Source: Microbacterium flavescens
GTDB lineage: Bacteria; Actinomycetota; Actinomycetes; Actinomycetales; Microbacteriaceae
Direction of reading: 5' to 3'
Length of the DNA: 64,000 bases
Assembly: GCF_018588945.1 (NCBI RefSeq)
Contig: NZ_JAFIWA010000001.1
Location: 186,001-250,000 of the forward strand
Below are positions 1 to 8,994 of this stretch, piece after piece (position 1 is the stretch's first letter; every line of letters starts with the position of its first letter). The notes under the pieces were generated by a model. That model did no database searches. It was not told the DNA's origin and saw only the letters and a program-made list of their open reading frames with translations. Made by a program: the position numbers and the translations under genes.

Positions 1-128
1 ACGAGCTGCACGACGACGATCTGCTGGTCGAGCTTCGCGAACGTGCGCGAGGGCTGACGCCGAGCGGCGACGCGCCGCTGAGCCCCGAGGAAATGTCGTA
101 CCTGGTGGCAGCGGAAGACGAGATCTGA
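1..128 (+). CDS. C-terminal fragment of an unidentified protein
   Basis: The window opens inside a gene. The frame beginning at base 3 is open to a TGA at 126-128 and gives about 41 residues, ending in an acidic tail (SYLVAAEDEI). The piece is charged, with Asp/Glu-rich and Arg-rich stretches, and has no recognisable motif. It is too short to assign a family or function. It is followed on the opposite strand by a DUF7882 gene. Confidence 0.6.
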   Translation, partial: ELHDDDLLVELRERARGLTPSGDAPLSPEEMSYLVAAEDEI

Positions 129-152
129 GGCGCTTCCGCCGGTCGACGCCCC

Positions 153-494
153 TCAGCCCTGGTCAGGAGGCACGCTGAGCGAGCCACCGTCGCCGTCGTC
201 GTCGTCGCGCGCGAGTTGGATGCCGTGTGTCAGGTTCGCCGATGCCGCGAGAACTCTGAGCCATTCGCGATTGAGCTCGGGTCGTTCCGGCGTGTCGAAG
301 ATGAAGCGGAGCGGGATCGAAGGATGCACCCACAGGGTGGAGCTTCCTCCCGGGGCCTCCGGCGAGTGAGCCCAGGACAGTGTGAGGGGCTCTCGACGCC
401 GGAGCTTGGCGAAGACCACGACCTTGAGGTGAGCCAGCAGACGGTCGTCGATCTCGATCGGCTCGGGGGAGTCGTCGTAGAACAGCTGACCCAT
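153..494 (-). CDS. DUF7882 family small protein
   Basis: This 113-residue protein starts MGQLFYDDS, followed by an IEIDDRLLAHLKVVV segment and a K-L-R-R/SW pattern. That matches the short DUF7882 proteins that are common and often multicopy in Microbacteriaceae. They are small cytosolic proteins of unknown function. It has no signal peptide or membrane segment, and its tail is Asp-rich. It stands alone, with 214 bp of apparently non-coding DNA before the convergent-side GAF-ANTAR gene. Family membership is from recalled sequence resemblance. Confidence 0.7.
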   Translation of the reverse strand: MGQLFYDDSPEPIEIDDRLLAHLKVVVFAKLRRREPLTLSWAHSPEAPGGSSTLWVHPSIPLRFIFDTPERPELNREWLRVLAASANLTHGIQLARDDDDGDGGSLSVPPDQG

Positions 495-708
495 CGCGCA
501 TCACCTCCAGACCCGCGGTCGGAGGACGCGACGACTCAGGCCCACCAGAGCAGCCGGTCGTCGCGTAGGGCTCACCCGGGGTCTGGGGGTGAGGCTCCGT
601 TACGACACTAGTATTCAGGCGAGTTTTCGAGCGGGGGAGCAACGCGCCGATGGGCTGATTCCCGTGAGCGAACGAGAGTCGGATGCCGCCTCCCAGCGCG
701 CGAGCGTG

Positions 709-1434
709 TCAGACGTCGGCGGCGGTGATGCTGAGGTCCCGACGCACGATCCGTGCACACACGTCGCTCAGACGCAGCCCATGCGCACGGGAATACCGCC
801 GGATCAGCGTGAACGCCTGGTCGACGGGCACGCCAGCGGTGAACGACACGACGCCCTTGGCCTGCTCGATGGTCACCCGGCTGTTGAGCGCTGTCTGAAG
901 CTGCTGCGAGAGCGTCTCGGCCTCCCGAACCGTTCGCTCGTGGAGGATGCCGATGGTCGCGACGTCGGCGAGGGCCTGCGCGGCCGTCAGGTCTTCGGCG
1001 AGTGGCGCACCAGGCTCGGAGCGGAGGAGGTTCAGCGTGCCGATGGTGGAGTTGCGCAGGCGCATCGGGATGGCGTCGATGGCGGCGAACCCGTGGGCGG
1101 CCGCGCTGCTGCGGAAGGCCGGCCACTCGTGTGAGGCGGCGATGTCGACCACGGACACCGGCTTGCCGGTGCGGTAGCACTGGATGCACGGACCGTCCTC
1201 GGCGGCGAGCTGGATCACCTCGACGAGCTGCGTGGCCTCGCTCGTCGACGCGATGAGCTCGAGATCGCCGTCGGCGTCAGCCAGGAGGATGCCCGCGTCG
1301 TCGGTGTGGAGCAGCTCCTTGCAGGATTCCACGAGAGTCTGGAGCAGATCCACGACGTCGTAGTCGTCGGTCAGTGTGTCGGCCAGGGTGGCGAAGAGAT
1401 CGAGGAGGCGCGCCTCGCGGGTCAGTGAAGTCAC
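709..1434 (-). CDS. GAF-ANTAR RNA-binding antiterminator-type regulator
   Basis: The 241-residue protein has an N-terminal GAF sensor domain (about residues 15-160, with the ED-GPCIQC motif). A C-terminal ANTAR domain follows (about 170-230, with the SRVTIEQAKGVV signature and the hydrophobic/Ala helix that binds paired RNA hexaloops). Such proteins regulate transcription elongation in response to a ligand or redox signal. It overlaps the upstream GAF-ANTAR gene by 4 bp (ATGA, 1431-1434), so the two are translationally coupled. The ligand cannot be read from sequence. Confidence 0.88.
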   Translation of the reverse strand: MTSLTREARLLDLFATLADTLTDDYDVVDLLQTLVESCKELLHTDDAGILLADADGDLELIASTSEATQLVEVIQLAAEDGPCIQCYRTGKPVSVVDIAASHEWPAFRSSAAAHGFAAIDAIPMRLRNSTIGTLNLLRSEPGAPLAEDLTAAQALADVATIGILHERTVREAETLSQQLQTALNSRVTIEQAKGVVSFTAGVPVDQAFTLIRRYSRAHGLRLSDVCARIVRRDLSITAADV

Positions 1435-2129
1435 GAGGTTGCCTCGCCGTCACCGGCGCGATCGAACCGCAGTCCGCCGTCGACGATCTGCTGCGCAACG
1501 TCCATCATGCTCTGGCCGGTCGAGAAGGCCCGCGCCTGGATGACCAGCAGTGCGTCGTTCGGCGGGAGGTCGAGCTGAGCCAGCACGATGCCGGTGGCCT
1601 GGTGGACGATGCGTCGCGAGTACTTGCTCGCCGCGGCACCCCCGTCGGCCGGGCCGAGCGCCTCACGCAGGACGTGCCGGCCGATGACCTCCGTCATGGC
1701 CGTCGCCAGTGCACTCTGTCGCCGATCCAGCGTGGTCGTGGACCGGCAATACAGGTCGACCGCACCGAACCGGAGCTCGCCGACGGAGAGAGGGAAGGCG
1801 AACATCGAAGCGACCTCGCCGCTGGGGACCGCCCGCCCGAAGGTGGGCCAGCGCTGGGCGCCCTTACCCGTGAAGTCGGGCTCCGAGATCACCGAATCCG
1901 TGCGGATCGCGTCCCAGCACGGACCCTCGGTGAGGTCGAACTGCAACTCGTCGAGGCGGCCGGCGAGATCGTCTGTCGCCGAGATGGTCTCGCTGCCCAG
2001 CACATCGCCGATCGTCGACACGGATGCACCCGTCACCGGCAGCACCTCGAGAAAGACCCTGCTGAACCGCTCCGGCCGGCCGGCGGCCTGCTCGAGTTCG
2101 GCGAGGGTGGCGGTGATATCAGTGCTCAT
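1431..2129 (-). CDS. GAF-ANTAR regulator, first gene of a tandem pair
   Basis: The protein is about 232 residues from the ATG whose complement lies at 2127-2129 (MSTDITATLAELE). The frame stays open further upstream, but that extension lacks domain character. A GAF domain (with GPCWDAI) covers roughly the first 155 residues. An ANTAR domain follows, with the HQATGIVLAQL motif and a Ser/Met-rich terminal helix. It is the upstream partner of the gene ending at 709. Two coupled antiterminator-type sensors may respond jointly or as a heterodimer. The start site is moderately uncertain because no strong ribosome binding site is visible. Confidence 0.82.
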   Translation of the reverse strand: MSTDITATLAELEQAAGRPERFSRVFLEVLPVTGASVSTIGDVLGSETISATDDLAGRLDELQFDLTEGPCWDAIRTDSVISEPDFTGKGAQRWPTFGRAVPSGEVASMFAFPLSVGELRFGAVDLYCRSTTTLDRRQSALATAMTEVIGRHVLREALGPADGGAAASKYSRRIVHQATGIVLAQLDLPPNDALLVIQARAFSTGQSMMDVAQQIVDGGLRFDRAGDGEATS

Positions 2130-2270
2130 GGGTATCGACCTGAGAACTCGAGTGAGGAGCGGGTGAATCGGTCGCGTATCGCTGCCCCGGGTGAGGAGTG
2201 GCCATACCGAAATCGTATCGCCGAGCGTAGGCGCGGGACCACCGACCAGGTCCATTCGGCCGGCCGATGT

Positions 2271-4190
2271 TCACGACTTGCGCGGAGTGCCGACGCTGGA
2301 GCCGCTCACCGCTTCGGTCGCTGGCGGGAGGGCGTTGACGGGCCCCCGCAGCGCTCGCAGCGCGTAGAGGATGGTCGCCAGGTCGACCAGTTCTTGGACC
2401 AGCGCCCCCGCGACCGCGGGGATGAGTCCGGTCATGGCGACGAGCATCAGTCCGATGCTCAGCCCGATGCCGATCCAGATCGCGGTGAGCGCGACCCGCA
2501 GAGTGTGCCGGGCGATGGCGATGGCGTCGACCACCTTGGCGATCGAGTCGACGAGGATCACGATGTCTGCAGCATCCCCTGCCGCGGTTGCGCCCTTCGC
2601 CCCCATCGCGATGCCGATGTCCGCGGCCGCTAGCACCGGCGCGTCGTTGACCCCATCGCCCACCATCAGCACGGGCCGCGGGCTGAGCTCGGCCGCGAGC
2701 TGCACTTTCTCACCCGGGAGCAGCTCCGCGTGGATCTCCTCGATGCCGACAGCATCTGCGACCGACCGGGCAGTGGGTTCTGCGTCGCCCGTGAGAATCG
2801 TGATGCGCTCCACCCCGTTGCTCCGCAGCCACGAGATCACCGCCCGCGATTCGGGCCGGGGTTCGTCGGCGACCAGGATCGTTCCCGCGTAGCGGCCGTC
2901 GACTGCGACGTAGGCCGCGGCCTGTCCAGGAGCGAGCTCCGTCCGCTGCGTCTCGGGTGCGATGGACGAGACGTAGGCGGGTTTGCCCACGACGACGGTC
3001 CGGCCGCCCAGTCGTGCGGTCACTCCGTTCGTGGCGACTTCGCTCGCATCCTCGGCGGCGAGGAGCGTGAGGCCTCGCTCGGCCGCGGCCTGCCGGATGC
3101 CGTCGGCGAGGACGTGCGTCGAGTACTGCTCGGCGGAGGCGGACAGTCGCAGGAGTTCATCGGGCGGGAAGCCGTCGACGGCGCGCACCGCCGCCACCAC
3201 CGGCTTTCCGCGTGTGAGAGTGCCCGTCTTGTCGAAGGCCGCCGATCGCACCCCGGCCAGCTGCTCGATCACCGCGCCGCCCTTCATGACGACACCGGCC
3301 TTGGCAGCGCGCGAGAGGCCCCCGAGGAACGCCACGGGCGCCGCGATGAGCAGTGGGCACGGCGTCGCCAGCACCAGCACTTCGGCGAACCGCGTGGAAT
3401 CGCCCGAAAGCGCCCATGCCGTAGCCGCCAGTACCAGCGAGACCGCGGTGAAGGGGATCGCGAATCGGTCGGCGAGGCGCACGACCGGTGCGCGAGAGTC
3501 CTGCGCCGCGCGCACGAGGGCGACGATCTGCTGATATTGGCTGTCTGCACTGCCTCGCGCTGCCCGGATGCGCACGATCCGGCTGCCGTTTATGGAGCCG
3601 GAGAGCACCTCGTCCCCGACGGTCTTGCTCACCGGCAGGCTCTCTCCGGTGAGGGAGGATTCATCGAAGGTGCCGTCGTCGGAGAGCAGCACTCCGTCCA
3701 CGGGGACGATCTCTGCCGGCCGCACGAGGAGGACGTCGCCCACGACGACCTCGTCGACCGTGACGTCCGCGACCTCGGCTCCCTGTGCGCCGGCGTCGCC
3801 TGCGTGTTCGACGATGTGGGCGATCCGGGGCGAACGGTCGAGGAGCGCGGTCAGGTCGCGCTTGGCACGCCGTTGCGCGAAGTCCTCCAGCGCCTCGCCG
3901 CCCGAGAGCATCAGCACGATGATCAGCGATGCGATGTACTCGTCCACCGCCAGGGTAGCCACCATCGCCACCACCGCCAGGATGTCGAGGCCCACCTGGC
4001 CCTTGAGCACATCGCGGACCATGCCGACGATGGTCCAGATCACGACCGCGCCGACCCAGACGACCGCTATCCCGCGAGCGAGCAGCAGGTCGCCCGCGGC
4101 CACGAGTGCGAGGACGCTTCCCAGCACGATGACGGTCACCGTGATGACCGGATACGCCCACATGGATCGGAGGAACCGCATACGGCTCAC
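2271..4190 (-). CDS. Heavy-metal translocating P1B-type ATPase with a CPL motif, no HMA domain
   Basis: This is a 639-residue membrane pump. It has TGES in the actuator domain, DKTGT (phosphorylated Asp320), a GDGVND hinge and paired N-terminal membrane helices. The metal-coordinating motif in the transport helix is Thr-Pro-Cys-Pro-Leu (Cys278). That differs from the CPC of copper or zinc pumps, so the metal is not predictable. There is no N-terminal HMA (CxxC) domain. It is a lone gene, 21 bp upstream of the YajQ gene on the same strand (stop at 2271), in the chromosomal part of the window. It exports a transition metal at the expense of ATP. Confidence 0.88.
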   Translation of the reverse strand: MSRMRFLRSMWAYPVITVTVIVLGSVLALVAAGDLLLARGIAVVWVGAVVIWTIVGMVRDVLKGQVGLDILAVVAMVATLAVDEYIASLIIVLMLSGGEALEDFAQRRAKRDLTALLDRSPRIAHIVEHAGDAGAQGAEVADVTVDEVVVGDVLLVRPAEIVPVDGVLLSDDGTFDESSLTGESLPVSKTVGDEVLSGSINGSRIVRIRAARGSADSQYQQIVALVRAAQDSRAPVVRLADRFAIPFTAVSLVLAATAWALSGDSTRFAEVLVLATPCPLLIAAPVAFLGGLSRAAKAGVVMKGGAVIEQLAGVRSAAFDKTGTLTRGKPVVAAVRAVDGFPPDELLRLSASAEQYSTHVLADGIRQAAAERGLTLLAAEDASEVATNGVTARLGGRTVVVGKPAYVSSIAPETQRTELAPGQAAAYVAVDGRYAGTILVADEPRPESRAVISWLRSNGVERITILTGDAEPTARSVADAVGIEEIHAELLPGEKVQLAAELSPRPVLMVGDGVNDAPVLAAADIGIAMGAKGATAAGDAADIVILVDSIAKVVDAIAIARHTLRVALTAIWIGIGLSIGLMLVAMTGLIPAVAGALVQELVDLATILYALRALRGPVNALPPATEAVSGSSVGTPRKS

Positions 4191-4211
4191 CTTTCCGAGG
4201 GCGGGCGCGGG

Positions 4212-4700
4212 CTATCGGTAGTTGACGAACTGCAGATCGACGTCGAGGTCGGCGGCCTTGAGCATGCGCTGGACCTCCTGGAGATCGTCGCGGCTCTTCG
4301 ACTGCACGCGCAGCTCGTCCCCCTGGATCTGCGACTTCACAGACTTCGGGCCCTCGTCGCGGATGAGCTTCGAGATCTTCTTGGCGTTCTCGGACGAGAT
4401 GCCGTCCTTGATCGTCGAGACGATCCGGAACTCCTTGCCACTCGCGAAGGGCTCGCCTGACTCGAGGCTCTTCAGCGAGATGCCTCGCTTGATGAGCTTG
4501 GACTGGAAGACATCGAGCACCGCCTTCGCGCGCTCCTCGGTGCTCGCCTTGATGAGGACGGACTCGCCGCTCCACTCGACGGAGGCGCCGGTGCCCTTGA
4601 AGTCGTAACGCTGCTCGATCTCCTTGCGGGCCTGGTTGAGCGCGTTCTCCGCCTCCTGGTGGTCCACCTTGCTGACGATGTCGAACGAAGAATCAGCCAT
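4212..4700 (-). CDS. YajQ family nucleotide-binding protein
   Basis: The 162-residue protein from the ATG complement at 4698-4700 begins [13 protein letters not shown]. It carries the family hallmarks: N-terminal [16 protein letters not shown], and the C-terminal V-Q-F-x-NYR end. Members fold as two RRM-like domains. Some Gram-negative members bind cyclic di-GMP; a role in Actinobacteria is not established. The length is normal for the family. An in-frame codon 24 bp upstream could also start translation, but the family N-terminus begins at this Met. Confidence 0.9.
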   Translation of the reverse strand: MADSSFDIVSKVDHQEAENALNQARKEIEQRYDFKGTGASVEWSGESVLIKASTEERAKAVLDVFQSKLIKRGISLKSLESGEPFASGKEFRIVSTIKDGISSENAKKISKLIRDEGPKSVKSQIQGDELRVQSKSRDDLQEVQRMLKAADLDVDLQFVNYR

Positions 4701-4750
4701 ACCGGGAAGTCTATCCGCGCGCACATGGCGCTGCGAAGACCCGGAACCGC

Positions 4751-4766
4751 TTGGAAGCGCTTGCAG
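4751..4766. promoter_or_regulatory. LacI/GalR-type operator, distal copy
   Basis: TTGGAAGCGCTTGCAG contains the AAGCGCTT palindromic core (4755-4762) typical of LacI-family sugar regulators. A second copy with the same core (4869-4876) lies 114 bp away, close to 11 helical turns. That spacing would let one repressor bridge both sites. It lies 204 bp before the malE-like start. Confidence 0.6.
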
Positions 4767-4837
4767 ATTGCGCCATTTCGCGGACGATCCGCGTTAATCG
4801 CACGTTACGAACTCGTATCGATCGCCTCAATCGCGGG

Positions 4838-4880
4838 TTGCGATTCTGACCGATCGTGATAACAATGTAAGCGCTTGCAT
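4838..4880 (+). promoter_or_regulatory. Maltodextrin operon promoter with overlapping LacI-type operator
   Basis: A -35-like TTGCGA (4838-4843) and -10-like AACAAT (4861-4866), separated by 17 bp, sit just before the operator TGTAAGCGCTTGCAT (4866-4880). The operator would cover the transcription start, as expected for repression by a LacI-family maltose regulator that is not encoded in this window. The leader to the ATG at 4971 is about 98 nt. Confidence 0.5.
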
Positions 4881-4970
4881 TTTCTGCGAGCAGAAGAACG
4901 GCCTTCGACGGTGCAGTGCGCCGGCCCGGGCCGGTCTTTACCCAACAGCACTTGAGAGAGGCACACACCG

Positions 4971-6215
4971 ATGAAGGTGAACAAGAAGAGCGCGCTCGCG
5001 ATCAGCGCGTTCATCGCGGGCGGCGCGCTCGTGCTCTCCGGCTGCGCAAGCGGCGGCGGAGACAACGGCGGCGACGACAGCGAGAATGCAGACACGACCC
5101 CCATCACCGTCTGGGTCGACATCGAGCGCAAGCCCGCGCTCGAGGATGTCGCGGCATCCTTCACCGAGGAGACCGGCGTCGAGGTGAAGCTGGTCACCAA
5201 GGACTTCGCCACGGTCGACCAGGACTTCATCAGCCAGGTTCCGACCGGCAAGGGCCCCGACGTCATCGTCAGCCCCCACGACAAGCTCGGCGCGTACGTC
5301 TCGGCCGGCGTCGTCGCGCCGCTCGAGCTGGGTGACGTCTCCGACGGTTTCGCCGAGGCGGCGCTTCAGGCCATGACGTACGACGGCAAGGTCTACGGCG
5401 TGCCGTACTCGATTGAGAACGTCGCCCTGGTCCGCAACGCCGACCTCGTGGCCGAGCCCGTCGAGACGTTCGACGAGGTCATCGCCAACGGCAAGGCCGC
5501 GGCCACCGAGTACCCGTTCCTCGTCGGGCTCTCGCCCGAGCAGGGTGACCCGTACCACCTGTACCCGCTGCAGACCTCGTTCGGCTCGCAGGTGTTCGCT
5601 CAGAACGCCGACGGCTCGTACGACCCGTCGCAACTGGTGCTCGGCGACGAGGCGGGCGTCGAGTTCGCCACGGCACTCAAGCAGTGGGGCGCCGACGGCA
5701 TCCTCAACGCCAACATCGACGGTGACAAGGCGCGTGAGTTCTTCATCGCGGGCAAGTCGCCGTACTACCTCACCGGTCCGTGGAACATCCCCGCGATCTC
5801 CGAGGCCGGCATCAACTACGCCATCGATCCGCTTCCCAGCGCCGGTGGCGAGGAGGCCCGTCCGTTCGTGGGCGTCAACGGCTTCTTCCTGTCGAGCAAG
5901 TCGGAGAACGCTCTCGCGGCGACCGACTTCATCGTGAACTACCTCAGCACCGAGGACGCTCAGATGAGCCTGTTCGAGGTCGGCGGTCGCCCGCCGGCAC
6001 TGATCGCGGCCTACGAGACGGCTGCCGCAGCCGACCCCGACGTCGAGGCGTTCGGCGCGATCGGCCAGACCGGTGCTCCGATGCCCGCCATCCCCGAGAT
6101 GGGCGCCGTGTGGTCGGACTGGGGCAATGCAGAGCTCCAGCTGATCAAGGGCGAGGGTGAGCCGGCGCAGGTCTGGGAGACCGCCGCGACCAACATCCAG
6201 TCCAAGATCGGCTGA
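4971..6215 (+). CDS. malE: Maltodextrin ABC transporter substrate-binding lipoprotein (MalE-like)
   Basis: The 414-residue extracellular solute-binding protein of family 1 has a Lys-rich signal peptide and lipobox LSGC (Cys near residue 25). An acidic Gly linker and a two-lobed binding fold follow. The segments GPDVIVSPHDKLG, YGVPYSIENVALV and SPYYLTGPWN are characteristic of MalE-type proteins. It would capture maltose or maltodextrin outside the membrane for the permeases encoded next. It is preceded by paired LacI-type operators and a GAGAGAGG ribosome site. No ATPase gene accompanies the cluster. Actinobacteria commonly use one shared MsiK-type ATPase, which is my inference here. Confidence 0.88.
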   Translation: MKVNKKSALAISAFIAGGALVLSGCASGGGDNGGDDSENADTTPITVWVDIERKPALEDVAASFTEETGVEVKLVTKDFATVDQDFISQVPTGKGPDVIVSPHDKLGAYVSAGVVAPLELGDVSDGFAEAALQAMTYDGKVYGVPYSIENVALVRNADLVAEPVETFDEVIANGKAAATEYPFLVGLSPEQGDPYHLYPLQTSFGSQVFAQNADGSYDPSQLVLGDEAGVEFATALKQWGADGILNANIDGDKAREFFIAGKSPYYLTGPWNIPAISEAGINYAIDPLPSAGGEEARPFVGVNGFFLSSKSENALAATDFIVNYLSTEDAQMSLFEVGGRPPALIAAYETAAAADPDVEAFGAIGQTGAPMPAIPEMGAVWSDWGNAELQLIKGEGEPAQVWETAATNIQSKIG

Positions 6216-6228
6216 CAGCCGAAGTGAC

Positions 6229-6262
6229 AGGCGGGTGGAGCCTCTCACGGCTCCACCCGCCT
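6229..6262 (+). terminator. Strong hairpin between malE-like and malF-like genes
   Basis: A perfect 14-bp stem (6229-6242 with 6249-6262) and 6-nt loop follow the malE stop by 13 bp. A T/C-rich but not T-only tail follows. It is likely a partial terminator or 3' mRNA stabiliser that lets the binding protein be made in excess over the permeases, as is common in sugar ABC operons. Confidence 0.7.
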
Positions 6263-6309
6263 TCTCTCTACTCTGATCCCGAAGACCTGCGATGAAGGAG
6301 CGTCCCTCC

Positions 6310-7905
6310 ATGGCCGATGTGAAGTCCGCCGCGACCAAGCCCGCGGCACCGAGTGCCTGGGGCGACGATCCGTTCCACAAGCCGGCACGGCGACTCACGT
6401 CCGGGGGAATCGTCGCCCTCGTCGTGAAGGTCGTGCTGCTCGCGATCATCGACGCCCTCACCGTCTTCGGTGTCTGGGTGCTCGTCGCCAAGGGCGACTG
6501 GATCGCCGCCGGCGTGCTGCTCCTGGTCGTCGCCGGGGTGAACTACCTCTACCTGCGCCCCGGACTCCTGCCGGGCAAGTACTTGGCGCCGGGGCTCGCG
6601 TTCCTCGCGGTCTTCCAGATCTTCGTGATCATCTACACCGGGTACATCGCCTTCACCAACGCCGGCGACCAGCACAACAGCACCAAGCAGGATGCGATCG
6701 AGCAGATCGTCCGCACATCGCAGGAGCGCGTGCCCGACTCGCCCGAGTACACGGTCGAGGTCTACCGGCAGGCCGACCAGTTCGGACTCCTCGTAGCCGA
6801 GCCCGGCGGCGGCACCGCCTTCGGCACGAACGAGCAGCCCCTCCAGGACGCCTCCAGCGCGCCCGACGGCTGGGACCAGCTCAACCTCAACCAGATCATC
6901 CGCTTCCAGGACGAGGTCCTCGCGCTCAACGTGCCGGTGAGCGACGACATCAACGATGGCACGCTCCGCACATCGGACGGACGAAAGGCCTACGTCTTCA
7001 CCTCCAGCCTCGAGTACGACGAGGCCGCAGACACCTTCACCAACACCGACACCGGTGAAGTCTTCGCCGATGACGGCGAGGGCAACTTCCGCGCCGAGAG
7101 CGGCGAGACCCTCACGCCGGGCTGGCGAGTCGTGATCGGCTGGGACAACTTCGCCTTCGCCTTCACGAACGAGCAGATCCGCGACCCGCTGCTGCGCGTG
7201 ACGATCTGGACCTTCGTCTTCGCCGCGCTCTCGACGCTCGTCTGCTTCGCGCTGGGTCTCTTCCTCGCGATCGTCCTCAACCACCCGACGCTGCGCGGCA
7301 AGAAGATCTACCGCGTGCTGGTGATCCTCCCGTATGCGTTCCCGGCCTACCTCACCGGTCTCGTGTGGGCGGGCATGCTCAACACCGAGTTCGGCTTCAT
7401 CAACGAGGTGCTGCTCGGCGGCGCCCAGATCCCGTGGCTCGGCGATCCGTGGCTGGCGAGACTCAGCGTCATCTTCGTCAACATGTGGCTCGGCTACGCC
7501 TACATGTTCCTCGTCTGCACGGGCGCGCTGCAGTCGCTGCCCGACGACATCGTCGAGGCGGCGAAGATGGACGGCGCCGGCGCCTGGCGCATCTTCCGCT
7601 CCGTGAAGATGCCCCTGCTGTTCGTGGCCGTCGCGCCGCTGCTCATCGCGACGTTCGCCTACAACTTCAACAACTTCGGCGTGATCTACATGCTCACCCG
7701 AGGCAATCCACGGTTCACCGACACGACGCTCGACATCGGCGCGACGGACATCATGATCACGATGGTCTACAAGGTGGCGTTCGGCGGCGGCGGCGGACGC
7801 GACCTCGGCCTCGCGTCGGCCCTCTCCATCCTGATCTTCGTCATCGTCACGATCGTGGCCGTGATCAGCTTCCGGCAGACCAAGGCACTGGAGGACCTGA
7901 ACTGA
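6310..7905 (+). CDS. malF: Maltodextrin ABC transporter permease (MalF-like)
   Basis: From ATG 6310 the protein is 531 residues (MADVKSAATK). This start is preferred over the in-frame ATG at 6292 because AAGGAG (6295-6300) sits 9 nt before it. It has three N-terminal helices, then a long extracytoplasmic insert (roughly residues 110-285) like the MalF P2 domain. The binding-protein-dependent permease core follows, with the EAAKMDGAGAWRIF coupling motif that contacts the ATPase. It forms the transmembrane channel with the next gene product. Its stop overlaps the next ATG (TGATG). Confidence 0.88.
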   Translation: MADVKSAATKPAAPSAWGDDPFHKPARRLTSGGIVALVVKVVLLAIIDALTVFGVWVLVAKGDWIAAGVLLLVVAGVNYLYLRPGLLPGKYLAPGLAFLAVFQIFVIIYTGYIAFTNAGDQHNSTKQDAIEQIVRTSQERVPDSPEYTVEVYRQADQFGLLVAEPGGGTAFGTNEQPLQDASSAPDGWDQLNLNQIIRFQDEVLALNVPVSDDINDGTLRTSDGRKAYVFTSSLEYDEAADTFTNTDTGEVFADDGEGNFRAESGETLTPGWRVVIGWDNFAFAFTNEQIRDPLLRVTIWTFVFAALSTLVCFALGLFLAIVLNHPTLRGKKIYRVLVILPYAFPAYLTGLVWAGMLNTEFGFINEVLLGGAQIPWLGDPWLARLSVIFVNMWLGYAYMFLVCTGALQSLPDDIVEAAKMDGAGAWRIFRSVKMPLLFVAVAPLLIATFAYNFNNFGVIYMLTRGNPRFTDTTLDIGATDIMITMVYKVAFGGGGGRDLGLASALSILIFVIVTIVAVISFRQTKALEDLN

Positions 7906-8873
7906 TGAGCGATCTCAACCAGAATGTCCGCGAGGTCGAGAGCGTCGACCTCTCAGGCGCCGACGGCATCACCGTCTTCGCCCAGAAGCCGACACGCCGC
8001 ACCAAGACCGACCGCCGACGCTCCTTCCGCGCCTGGTTCGCCGACACCGGCTGGCGCCACCTCGTCGCGTGGGCGGCGATCGTGTTCGCGCTCTTCCCGC
8101 TGCTGTACATCCTCTCGGTGTCGCTCAACCCCATCGGCACGCTGACCGGCTCGAACCAGCTGTTCCGGCAGGTCGACTTCACGAACTACATCCGGCTCTT
8201 CACCGACCCCGACCTCCCGTACCCGCAGTGGTACGCGAACTCGCTCGTCATCGCGGTCGTCACGAGCGTCTTCACCGTGCTCCTGTGCGCGCTGGGCGCA
8301 TATGCGTTCTCGCGCATGCGCTTCACGGGTCGCCGCTTCGGCCTGGCCACGCTCCTGGTGCTGCAGATGTTCCCGCAGCTGCTGGCGATCACGGCGATCT
8401 TCCTGCTCATGATCCAGATCAGCGACGTGTTCCCGGCCATCGGCCTCGGAACCCACGCCGGCCTGATCATGATCTACCTCGGTGGCGCGCTGGGCGTGAA
8501 CACGTTCCTCATGTACGGGTTCTTCAACACCGTGCCGACGGCGATCGACGAGGCCGCCAAGATCGACGGCGCGGGCCACGCGCGTGTCTTCTTCACGATC
8601 ATGCTGCCGCTGGTCACGCCGATCCTCGTCGTCATCGGCCTGCTGACGTTCATCGGCATCATCGGGGAATTCGCCATCGCGAGCGTCATCCTCAACGACC
8701 CGGCGCAGCAGACCGTCGCGATCGGGCTGTTCCAGCTGGTCTCCGGCTTCATGTCTCAGAACTGGGGCGTCTTCGCCGCCGGTGCGGTGCTCGCCGCCCT
8801 GCCGGTGATGGTCTTCTTCCTCGTGTCACAGCGCTACATCGCCGGCGGTCTGGTCTCGGGCAGCGTGAAGTAG
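7905..8873 (+). CDS. malG: Maltodextrin ABC transporter permease (MalG-like)
   Basis: The 322-residue inner-membrane permease begins at the ATG that overlaps the malF stop by one base (TGATG at 7903-7907). It has an Arg-rich cytoplasmic N-terminus and six predicted helices. The EAAKIDGAGHARVF coupling motif lies at about residues 220-233, and the C-terminus ends VSGSVK. It pairs with the malF product. The gene is followed at 122 bp by the GH13 glucosidase gene, completing an uptake-plus-hydrolysis operon. Confidence 0.9.
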   Translation: MSDLNQNVREVESVDLSGADGITVFAQKPTRRTKTDRRRSFRAWFADTGWRHLVAWAAIVFALFPLLYILSVSLNPIGTLTGSNQLFRQVDFTNYIRLFTDPDLPYPQWYANSLVIAVVTSVFTVLLCALGAYAFSRMRFTGRRFGLATLLVLQMFPQLLAITAIFLLMIQISDVFPAIGLGTHAGLIMIYLGGALGVNTFLMYGFFNTVPTAIDEAAKIDGAGHARVFFTIMLPLVTPILVVIGLLTFIGIIGEFAIASVILNDPAQQTVAIGLFQLVSGFMSQNWGVFAAGAVLAALPVMVFFLVSQRYIAGGLVSGSVK

Positions 8874-8994
8874 ACGGATGCCGCGGACCGCGGCATCCTG
8901 GATCTCACAACTCAAGGGCTCTGTCATGGCCTCGGGCCGTGCAACCACGTCGCATCCGGCGGCGCGCGCTGCCGACCCGTTCGAAAGGCATGTC

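Noticed and set aside
2730..4460. 576-residue open frame on the plus strand
   Set aside because: It is antisense to the P1B ATPase and YajQ genes. Its product is an Arg/His/Asp-rich shadow with no domain, while the minus-strand genes have full family motifs.
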